Origin: Mycolicibacterium flavescens
GTDB lineage: Bacteria > Actinomycetota > Actinomycetes > Mycobacteriales > Mycobacteriaceae
Assembly: GCA_900637135.1 (NCBI GenBank)
Contig: LR134353.1
Location: 5,270,001 to 5,334,000, forward strand
Length of the DNA stretch: 64,000 bases
Reading direction: 5' to 3'
The translations under genes and the position numbers were made by a program. The notes under the pieces were generated by a model that was not told where the DNA came from, ran no database searches, and saw only the letters and a list, made by a program, of their open reading frames with translations. Below are positions 25,230 through 33,600 of the stretch, piece by piece. Every line of letters begins with the position of its first letter. The stretch's first letter is position 1.

Positions 25230-26489
25230 ATGCGTGTCGGGCGGCGGGATGATGAAGCAGACCTGTCGCCGACGCAGCTCAACGTGGGCGTCGAGGACTC
25301 CGCCGAGGCTGACCGCGCCCCCATTTCGGTGGTCGCTGGCGGTGCGTTGCTCGCGCTTGCCGTGATTTTGACCGCGCTCAACCTGCGCCCGGCCGTGACC
25401 AGTGTGGCCCCCCTGCTCGGGGAGATGCGCGCAGAACTCGGCGTCTCAGCGACGTGGGCCGGTCTCCTCACCACGGTCCCCGCATTGTGTTTCGCGGTCG
25501 CGGGGCTCACCGCGCCCCGGCTCGCCGCGCGCATCGGGCTCGGTCGCACCATCTCCGCCGCGTTGGTTGCGCTCACCGTTGGTCTGCTCGCCCGCACCGT
25601 CGGCGGTCCCCACACCGTGATCGCCGCGACGTTGATCGCCTGCGCGGGGATCGCGTTGGCCAACGTGTTGATCCCCGTGGTGATCAAGGGGTCGTTCCCC
25701 GCGCGGGTCGGGCTGATGACCGGGATCTACACCGCTGCACTGCAAGGCGGTGGTGCGTTGGGGTCGGCGGTGACTCCCGGGCTCGAGGACCCGCTGGGAG
25801 GGTGGCGCGCCGCGCTCGCGGCGTGGGCGGCGGTTTCCTTCGTCGCGCTCGTGGCGTGGCTGCCCACGTCGCGACGACACGCAGGCACGTGGGCGGCGAA
25901 CACCGCCCCCGCCGGGGGCAGACGCTCACTGCTGCGAAACCGGTTGGCGTGGACGGTGACGCTGTTCTTCGGCTGCCAGTCGCTGATGGCGTATATCGTG
26001 ATGGGTTGGCTGCCAGAGGTTTTCATCGACAACGGCGTCGACAAGACCCAGGCCGGTCTGCTCGTCGGGGTCACATCGCTGGTCGGTGTGCCTATCGCGT
26101 TGGTGATCGCGCCGCTGGCCGCGCGCAGCCGCGGACAGAGCGCATGGATCGTGGGTCTGGGCGCCGTGGGCCTGGTCGGCACGGTCGGCCTGATGCTCGC
26201 CCCCGGCGCGCAGCCGTTGCTGTGGAGCGTGCTGATCGGAGTCGGTATGGGTGTGTTCGCCCTGGCGCTCGCCGTCATCGCACTGCGGGCCCGAAACGCC
26301 GAGGACACCGCGCAATTGTCCGGTATGGCACAGGGATTCGGCTATTTGATCGCGGGCGTGGGCCCGTTCCTGTTCGGGTTGCTGCACGACCTCACACACG
26401 GGTGGACGGTGCCGTGGATGATGTTCCTCGGTGTCTACGTGGTGCAGATCGCGCTCGGTGCGCTGGCCGGTCGCCCGCGCTACGTCTGA
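25230..26489 (+). CDS. MFS transporter, CynX/NimT-like
   Basis: The 419-aa protein has 12 spans and features of the CynX-like cyanate/nitroimidazole transporter group (NLRPAVTSVAPLLGEM at TM1, FGCQSLMAYIVMGWLPEVF at TM7). The substrate is unknown. It is probably regulated by the divergent GntR protein. Its last 10 bp overlap the convergent TenA gene. Confidence 0.8.
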   Translation: MRVGRRDDEADLSPTQLNVGVEDSAEADRAPISVVAGGALLALAVILTALNLRPAVTSVAPLLGEMRAELGVSATWAGLLTTVPALCFAVAGLTAPRLAARIGLGRTISAALVALTVGLLARTVGGPHTVIAATLIACAGIALANVLIPVVIKGSFPARVGLMTGIYTAALQGGGALGSAVTPGLEDPLGGWRAALAAWAAVSFVALVAWLPTSRRHAGTWAANTAPAGGRRSLLRNRLAWTVTLFFGCQSLMAYIVMGWLPEVFIDNGVDKTQAGLLVGVTSLVGVPIALVIAPLAARSRGQSAWIVGLGAVGLVGTVGLMLAPGAQPLLWSVLIGVGMGVFALALAVIALRARNAEDTAQLSGMAQGFGYLIAGVGPFLFGLLHDLTHGWTVPWMMFLGVYVVQIALGALAGRPRYV

Positions 26490-27106
26490 TCCCCGCGCTT
26501 CAAGGCCGCGTCGAAGAACGCCAACTCCAGCCGCATCGCGCGCCGGTAGGCAACCCGGGCGGCGGACACATCGACGGCCTGCCGATCGAGCAGCCGCTCC
26601 AACAGTGAGGCCACCTCGTCGAAACCCGGATCGGCGTACGTCTGCACCCACTGCGCATACGGGCCCGCGGTGTCGGCGTCGAGCGTGACCCCGACGTGCG
26701 CGTACAGCCGCATGCACGGCGTCATCGCCGCGCACACCACGCCGACGTCGGCGGTGGCGGCGGTGGCCAGCAGGAACTCGGTGTAGGCCAGCGTCGCCGC
26801 AGCGGGTTCGACGCCCGCCATGTCGATCCCCCACGACGCGGCATAGGACGCGTGCAACCCGAGCTCTTCGCGCACGCCTGCGAGCAGATCGGCGAAGGTC
26901 AACAGGGTGGCGGTATCCGGACTCCTGGAAAGCGCCAGACCGTATGCACGAGCGAACGATTCGAGGAAGAACGCATCCTGCGCGATGTAGCCGGCGAACA
27001 GATCTCGATCCAGCGAGCCGTCTCCGATTCCCCGAACGAACGGGTTGGCGAGCACCTCGGCCACCACATCGGCGTTCTCCGTCCACAACTGCGCTGCCAG
27101 TGACAT
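26480..27106 (-). CDS. tenA: TenA-family thiaminase II / aminopyrimidine hydrolase
   Basis: The 208-aa helical protein has TenA active-site features: YIAQDAFFLESFARAYGLAL with the Asp, the nucleophile cysteine in AAMTPCMRLYAHVG, and a late glutamate in RLELAFFDAAL. TenA salvages degraded thiamine by hydrolysing aminopyrimidine breakdown products. ATG 27106 gives the family's usual length; the frame to 27331 is inside the divergent kinase gene. No TPP riboswitch was recognised upstream. Confidence 0.85.
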   Translation of the reverse strand: MSLAAQLWTENADVVAEVLANPFVRGIGDGSLDRDLFAGYIAQDAFFLESFARAYGLALSRSPDTATLLTFADLLAGVREELGLHASYAASWGIDMAGVEPAAATLAYTEFLLATAATADVGVVCAAMTPCMRLYAHVGVTLDADTAGPYAQWVQTYADPGFDEVASLLERLLDRQAVDVSAARVAYRRAMRLELAFFDAALKRGDQT

Positions 27107-27205
27107 GCCCACGGACTCTAGTCGCGGCCCGCTCGGCATTGGTCGGCACCAGCCCTTGGCGAGGCCGTCGGGTAGTCCGCGGCGCGGATGGGTACTCCGC
27201 AACCC

Positions 27206-28177
27206 ATGACAGACAGGGAATCTCGCGGCGACAAATCCGACGGCGGCTCCGCCGTCGTCATCTTCGCCCCGCTGCCCGTGCTCACCGTGACGGTCGAGAA
27301 CCGCTCCGGTGAGGCCGACATCCACGTCCACGCCGGAGGCCAGGGTGTCTGGCAGTCACGCATGATGTCCTCGCTCGGCGTGCCGGTCGTGTTGTGCTCG
27401 GCGCTCGGCGGCGAAACGGGCGACGTCCTCGGCCACCTTCTGCCCGCACCGAACATCACCGTGCAGACCGTGCCGGTCAGCGCGCGCAACGGAGCGTACG
27501 TGCACGACCGCCGATCCGGCGGCCGCGAGGTGATCGCGGAGGCTGAAGGCAGCCCGCTCGACCGCCACGAACTGGACTCCCTCTACGAGCTCACCCTCAC
27601 CGAGGGTTTGACGCATGGCCGGGTGCTGCTGTCGGGCCCGCAGGAAGACGATGTACTGCCCGCCGACCTGTACCGCCGCCTGTCCACTGATCTCGGCGCC
27701 AACGGCTGCAAGGTGGCGGCGGACCTGTCCGGTGAGCGGCTTGAGGCGGTGCTCGCCGGCGGACCGGACCTCATCAAGGTCAGCCACGAAGAGCTGCTCG
27801 ACGACGGCCGGGCGAAATCGGAGGACGCGAAGGATCTGGTCGCCGCCATGCACAAGATGCGTGACGAAGGTGCGAACATCGTCGTCGTGTCCCGCTCCGG
27901 CGACGCTCCTGCCCTGGCCCTGCTCGGTGAGGACGACGACGACGACGTCGTGGAGATCACGATGCCCACGTTGGAACCGGCCGATTCGGCGGGTGCCGGA
28001 GACTCGATGACCGCGGGCATCGTCGCCGCGCTGACCAGCGGCCGGCCGCTGCGGGAGGCTCTGCAGATCGGGGCGGCGTGCGGTGCGCTCAACGTCGTGC
28101 GGCACGGGCTGGGCACCGGCGGTGCGCGCGCCGTGGAGACGCTCGCCGAACGGGTGGAGTTGCGCCCGTTGAAGTAG
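27206..28177 (+). CDS. PfkB-family sugar kinase
   Basis: The 323-aa protein has the ribokinase/PfkB fold with HVHAGGQGVWQSRMMSSLG near residue 45 (substrate-binding glycines), ADLSGERLEAVLAGGPDLIKVSHEEL and the C-terminal signature PADSAGAGDSMTAGIVAAL (anion hole and catalytic Asp). It resembles 1-phosphofructokinase/tagatose-6-phosphate kinases, but the sugar is uncertain. ATG 27206 or 27188 can start it. An acidic loop GEDDDDDVVE is unusual. It is 28 bp upstream of surE and may be co-transcribed. Confidence 0.82.
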   Translation: MTDRESRGDKSDGGSAVVIFAPLPVLTVTVENRSGEADIHVHAGGQGVWQSRMMSSLGVPVVLCSALGGETGDVLGHLLPAPNITVQTVPVSARNGAYVHDRRSGGREVIAEAEGSPLDRHELDSLYELTLTEGLTHGRVLLSGPQEDDVLPADLYRRLSTDLGANGCKVAADLSGERLEAVLAGGPDLIKVSHEELLDDGRAKSEDAKDLVAAMHKMRDEGANIVVVSRSGDAPALALLGEDDDDDVVEITMPTLEPADSAGAGDSMTAGIVAALTSGRPLREALQIGAACGALNVVRHGLGTGGARAVETLAERVELRPLK

Positions 28178-28205
28178 CGGGCATCGCACTGGAGGAGGTT
28201 GACGC

Positions 28206-28979
28206 GTGCCGCGCGCACTGGTGACCAACGACGACGGGATCGACTCGCCCGGCCTGCATGCGCTGGCGAATGCGGCGCTCGACGCCGGGCTGGAGGTGAT
28301 CGTCGCCGCCCCCGCCGAGCAGGCCAGCGGGGCGAGCGCCGCGCTGAGCGCCGTGCGCCGCGACGGCCGAACGGTGGTAGAGCCCCGAGAAATACCCGCC
28401 CTCGACGGTGTCGAGGCGTGGGCGGTGCAGGCCCAGCCCGGACACATCGTCGCCGCCGCACTCAACGGCTGGTTCGACCCGCGACCGGACCTCGTGCTGT
28501 CCGGAATCAACCACGGCGCCAACGTCGGCCGGGCCATCCTGCACTCCGGCACGATCGGTGCGGCGCTCACCGCGAAGATCAGCGACACCCGCGCCCTGGC
28601 GGTGTCGCTGGACGTCGCGCTGCATCCCACGGGCGAGCGGTACTGGGAGACCGCCGCAGGTCTGCTGGCGCCGGTGCTGGAACTGTTGCTCGACGCACCC
28701 GACGGCACCGTCCTGTCACTGAACGTCCCCGACCGGCCCGCCGACGAGGTCGGTCCGCTCCGCCACGCGCGGCTGGCCCGGGGCGGGGCGGTGCAGACGC
28801 GCGTCGAAGAGGTCCGCGACGGCGGTGTGCGCCTGAGCGAGGTGGAGGTACCAGATGATCCGGAGGAGGACACCGACAGCGCGCTGCTGGACGCCGGTCA
28901 TCCGACGCTGACCGAGCTGCGATCGGTCGAGGCACACGACGGTGAACTCGTGCGCAAGTGGTTGGCCGACGGACCCTAG
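28206..28979 (+). CDS. surE: SurE-type 5'/3'-nucleotidase
   Basis: The 257-aa protein begins RALVTNDDGIDSPGLHAL, the SurE metal-binding motif (DD plus a later N), followed by VIVAAPAEQASGASAAL and SGINHGANVGRAILHSGTIGAAL, all typical. SurE removes phosphate from nucleoside monophosphates. GTG 28206 follows GGAGGAGG. It converges with the ABC permease gene, 10 bp away. Confidence 0.9.
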   Translation: MPRALVTNDDGIDSPGLHALANAALDAGLEVIVAAPAEQASGASAALSAVRRDGRTVVEPREIPALDGVEAWAVQAQPGHIVAAALNGWFDPRPDLVLSGINHGANVGRAILHSGTIGAALTAKISDTRALAVSLDVALHPTGERYWETAAGLLAPVLELLLDAPDGTVLSLNVPDRPADEVGPLRHARLARGGAVQTRVEEVRDGGVRLSEVEVPDDPEEDTDSALLDAGHPTLTELRSVEAHDGELVRKWLADGP

Positions 28980-28989
28980 GCCGGCGGCA

Positions 28990-29847
28990 TCAGGTCCGGT
29001 CCGACCACCGGAACAACGCAAGGCAGCCGATCAGCCCGGCGATGCTCCACGCCGCCAACACGACGAAGATGCGCCAGTGCTCCCAGCTGCCTGCCGGTTC
29101 GAACGCGACCATCTCGGCGGGCAGCAGCACCGACCGGAAACCTTGGGCCATCCACTTGACCGGGAAGAGGGAGCCGATCACCAGCATCCACGCCGGCAGG
29201 ATCATAAGTGGCACGTACGTGCCCGAAACGAACTGCAGCGCAACCGATGGGCCATTGGTGATGACAGCGGCGGACACGGCGTTGCTCGCCAGGTTGCTGA
29301 TGAAGATGCCCAGCAGTGAACAGCTGACGATGCCCAGGACCGATACCCACGCGAGCGTGAACCACCCGTAGGCGTCGGTCGGCAGGCGCAGTCCGAAGAC
29401 CAGCACCCCCACCCCCAGCAGCAGGACGGCCTCGGCGAGGCTGACCACCGCGACGAGCACGATCTTGCCGACGAAGTACGACGACGCCGTTGTCGGCGTA
29501 CCCCGAAGCCGCCGCAACGCGCCGGTGTCGCGGTCGGCGGCGATGCTGGTGCCGAGGTTGACAAACGACGTCGACAGGATGCCGTAGGCGAGCATGCTCG
29601 CCGCGATCACCGCACCGGTGCTGGTCTGACTCCCGGGCAGTTCCGCGGAGAAGATCGAACCCAGCAGCAGGCAGATCACCGCGGGCATGGAGAACGTCAG
29701 CACCACCTGTTCGGGCCGCCGGTAGAACATCTTCAGTTCGGGAACGACCCGCGACAACCCGATGCGCAGCGGCGACGGGAGCGCAGCTCGTGCGGTGGCG
29801 CGGTGTCGCGGCGGCGATGGGACGATGACGTGTTCGATATCGGTCAT
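28990..29847 (-). CDS. ABC-2 type exporter permease (last gene of the PKS operon)
   Basis: The 285-aa protein has six hydrophobic spans and the ABC-2 pattern (YRRPEQVVLTFSMPAVICLLLGSIF; SIAADRDTGALRRLRGTP between spans; late PVKWMAQGFRS). It belongs to the DrrB-like drug/lipid exporter permeases. Its ATG overlaps the ATPase stop by 4 bp, and both follow the PKS gene directly, so the pair probably exports the polyketide or confers self-protection. The N-terminal 30 residues are polar and precede the first span. Confidence 0.85.
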   Translation of the reverse strand: MTDIEHVIVPSPPRHRATARAALPSPLRIGLSRVVPELKMFYRRPEQVVLTFSMPAVICLLLGSIFSAELPGSQTSTGAVIAASMLAYGILSTSFVNLGTSIAADRDTGALRRLRGTPTTASSYFVGKIVLVAVVSLAEAVLLLGVGVLVFGLRLPTDAYGWFTLAWVSVLGIVSCSLLGIFISNLASNAVSAAVITNGPSVALQFVSGTYVPLMILPAWMLVIGSLFPVKWMAQGFRSVLLPAEMVAFEPAGSWEHWRIFVVLAAWSIAGLIGCLALFRWSDRT

Positions 29848-30692
29848 GGCTGGCCGATCAGGTGGAGGTACGCGTCTTCGAGTGTCGGCCTACTGATCGT
29901 CAGCTGCGCCAGTTCCGCACCATCCCTGCTGTGTCGACGGACGAACTCAGTCGGGAAATCCGTTGTCTCCACCCGGATTTGACCGCCCTCCATCCATCGC
30001 ACCGTGGCCGCCGAGCTGACGTGCTCGGTCAATCGCGTCGGCGAGTCGACGGCCACCACCCTGCCGTCCGCGATCACCGCGACACGGTCGGCCAGAGCGG
30101 CGGCCTCTTCGAGGTAGTGGGTGGTCAGCACGATCGTGGTGCCGTCGGCGGCCAGCAACTTGATCAGCTGCCAGAACTGCCGCCGCGCTTCGGGGTCGAA
30201 ACCCGTTGTGGGTTCGTCCAGGAACAGCAGTTCGGGCTTGCCGATGATGCCGAGCGCGACGTCGAGGCGGCGGCGTTGACCGCCGGACAGCGCCCGCACC
30301 CGGGAGTCCGCGACGGCGTCCAGGCCGACGAGCTCGAGCACGTCGGCGGGTTCTCGAGCGGTGCCGTAACAGCTCGCGAACATCTGCACGGTCTCGTGCA
30401 CCGACAGCATCCCGGCGTCGCTGACCTCCTGCAGCACGATGCCGATCCTGGCCCGCCAGCTTCGTCCCGCCGTCCCGGGGTCCTCACCCAGTACTTGCAC
30501 AAGCCCGGCGTCGCGAGTTCTGTTGCCCTCCAGGATCTCTATCGTGGTGGACTTGCCTGCGCCGTTGGGACCGAGGATGGCGAAGACCTCGCCGGAGGCG
30601 ACGTCGAGGTCGAGGTTTGCAACGGCCTGGGTCGGTCCGTAGGCCTTGTCGAGTCCCCGCACGTGCACCGCCGTCGAAGCCGCCTCGGTCAC
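29844..30692 (-). CDS. ABC exporter ATPase (DrrA-like)
   Basis: The 282-aa protein has Walker A GPNGAGKSTT, the signature LSGGQRRRLDVALG, Walker B LLFLDEPTTGFD and the switch histidine (LTTHYLEEAAALADR), plus the C-terminal extension of drug-exporter ATPases. It pairs with the permease at 28990-29847. The start overlaps the PKS stop by 4 bp, so it is translationally coupled to product synthesis. Confidence 0.9.
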   Translation of the reverse strand: MTEAASTAVHVRGLDKAYGPTQAVANLDLDVASGEVFAILGPNGAGKSTTIEILEGNRTRDAGLVQVLGEDPGTAGRSWRARIGIVLQEVSDAGMLSVHETVQMFASCYGTAREPADVLELVGLDAVADSRVRALSGGQRRRLDVALGIIGKPELLFLDEPTTGFDPEARRQFWQLIKLLAADGTTIVLTTHYLEEAAALADRVAVIADGRVVAVDSPTRLTEHVSSAATVRWMEGGQIRVETTDFPTEFVRRHSRDGAELAQLTISRPTLEDAYLHLIGQP

Positions 30693-33600
30693 GGCGCAGC
30701 GCCGCCTTCGAGTTCGGTGAGGAGTTCGCGCAGATCGGCTTCTGACATATCGTCGATCAACCGATCGACGTCATCGCCCATGGGCGGCTCGGTCGGGGGC
30801 GCGGCTGCCGCGGCGGGTGCCTCACCGTGGATTGTGCGCAGTTCGTCGAGCACCCGGGCGGCCAGCGAGTCGACGCTGACGCCCTTGAGAATCTCCAGCA
30901 CCGGAAGGTCGATCGAGAACGTGGTGTTGATCCTGACCCTGAAGTCCATCGCCATCATCGAGTCCAGCCCGATGTCGTCGAGCATGTCGTCATTCGCGAA
31001 ATCGGTAACCGCACAGTCGAACACCGCAGCTACGAGGCGCTCGATCTGATCGGTGATCACGTTGAGACGCTCCGCTTCCGGGGTCTTCGACAGCACGTCG
31101 AGCAACGACCCGTCCGCTCCGGCCTCCGCCGGCGAGGCGATGGCGGCGTCGAGGTCGGCGAACATCTTGGGAAGGTGTCCGCCGAGAAGCTGGCGGGCAC
31201 GGTTCCAGTCGGCGCTGATGGCGATGACGTTCGGAGCGGTCTGGTTGATCAGGCGGTCGAGGATCAACGCGCCCGTCGCCGGGGTGATCAATTCGATTCC
31301 GCGCATGGCGTAGACGTTTTCGAGGTTGAGGTCCTCGACCATCCCCACCGACCAGGGCCCCCACCCCACGGTGAGGGCCGGCAGTCCCTGTGCCTGCCTC
31401 TGATGAGCGAACGCGTCGAGAAACGCGTTGGCGGCGGCGTAGTTTCCCTGCCCGGGTGAGGCGATGACCGACCCGGCGGAGCCGAACATCACGAAGAAGT
31501 CGAGTTCTTCGGCGGCGAAGGCGGTGTGCAGCGCCCGCGTCCCGGTGACCTTGGGCCCCAGCACTTTGAGGAAATCGTCTTCGCTGACATTGACGAGTAG
31601 TTGGTCGTGGACTGCGCCTGCGGCGTGGATGACTCCGCGGACCGGCCGGTCTCCGGTGCGGTCGTGGTCGGCCAGCCAGGCCGCCACCGCATCGGCGTCG
31701 GTGATGTCGACGCTCGCCGCACTGACCTGTGCCCCGAGGCGTTCGACGGCCCGGACGGTGTCAACGGCGGTGAACTGCGGGTCGTCGCGAGTGATGTTCG
31801 GCCACCGGTCGCGTGGTGGCAGCCCGCTTCTGCTCAGCAGCGCGATGTGTCGCGCACCGTGCTCGGCCAGATAGGTGGCGACCGTGCGGCCGAGCGCGCC
31901 GGTGCCGCCGGTGACGACGTAGGTGGCGGTGGGAGAAAGCTTGGTGGGAAACGGTTTTGTGAGGTTCGCGGTGTGTCGCAATCGCGGGACCAGCGTCACC
32001 TCGCCGCGGAAAGCCACCTGATCCTCGGACGTGGAATCGAGGATGTGCCGACAGACCCGCGCAGCGGTGTCACCGACGTCGTCGGTGTCGTCGATGTCGA
32101 TCAGGCCGCCCCAACGTTCGACGAACTCCTGATGACCGACGACCCTGCCGAGCCCCCAGACCGTGGACTGATCGACGGCCAGCGGTTCGGTGCCCAGCGC
32201 CGGCTGAGCGTTGGCGGTGACGACGTACATGCGCGGCCTCACGCTGTCATGTGCGGCCAGCGCTTTGGCGATGCGCAGCAGCGTGAGGACGCCGAGGTGG
32301 TTGGCACTGTTTCCGTCGGACGCCTGCGGCTCAACGACGAGATCCATTGACCAGCAGTCGATGACGCCGGTGAGTTCGCTGTGTTCGTTAAGGTGTTGGT
32401 CGAACAGCTGGCCGACGTGCTCGGGGCGCCGTTCGTCGATGGCGTATCCGCCCTCGACCGCGGTGACGGTGTCGACAGGGCGGTGTGCGACGGTGCACAC
32501 GCGATGGCCGCCGTGGCGCAATCGATCGGCGAGCACCGAGCCGAACCCGGTTTCGTCGACAAACACCAGCCATGAACCGTGGCCGGCCGGCTCCGCACCG
32601 TCCTCACCGCTCGGGTCCGTCGCGGGAACCCACTGGAGTTCGTAGAGCCCCTTGTCGATTCGTTCCGGCGACATGCGGGTCGAGGCGCTCAGCGATCGCA
32701 CCGTGAAGCCCTCGAAGACGGCGAGCCGCTCACCGCGATGGTCGCAGATCGTGATGTCGCTTTCGATCTCCTCGGCGGTCGCGGACCTGACGGCCAGTCG
32801 TACGGTCATGTCGCCTTTGGGTGTGCCGTACACGGCGCTGCGCCGGATCCGGGTGGGCAGGTACGGGCTTTCGGCGGCACTCCCGCCGGGAAGCGGTGCG
32901 CCGAACAGAGTTTGGAAGGCACCGTCGATCAGCGTCGGGTGGAACCGATAGTCGTCGAGCTCGGCTGCGATCGGCGCCGGAATCTCCATCTCGGCGACCA
33001 CCCAGCCGTCGCCTGCGGTGAGGCCGGTGACGACCCGGAACGCCGCCCCGTAGTCGAATCCGATGGCTTCGGTGAGGGCGTAGAACTCGTCGCCGCTGAG
33101 AGCGTTCGCGGGCGCCGCCTCGGCCATCGGAGGCGGGGCACCCGCCGATTTCGGCAGCGTGGTGAGTTCGGCCGTGGCGGTGATCGTCCACTTGAGCTCA
33201 CCGTCGGGGGTCGCGGTGTGAGCGGCGAACTCCAGGGCGCCGGTGTCCTGGTTGAGGGTGGTCCGCAGGAGGGGGTCGCAGGTGTCGTCGAGGATGAGCG
33301 CGCGGTGCAGCACCAAGTTGTCGACGGTGAGGTTCACGCCGTAGGTTTCCGTCGCCGCGGCCAGCGACAGCTCGATGTAGACCGCGCCGGGTACGACGAC
33401 GCTGCCTTGGACCCGGTGGTCGTCGAGGAACGGCACGAGCGCGGTGCTCAATTCGATTTCCCACGTGGGATGCACGGCACTGATCGGCTGGCCCAGCAGC
33501 GGGTGCACCGGGTGATAGTGCAGCGATTCGGTGGCCTCCTGGGTCTCGTTCCAGTAGCGCCGGGTCTGCCAGGGGTAGCGGGGCAGCTTGAGCAAGCGCG

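Noticed and set aside
27107..27205. TPP riboswitch upstream of tenA
   Set aside because: The gap is short and contains no thi-box-like core.
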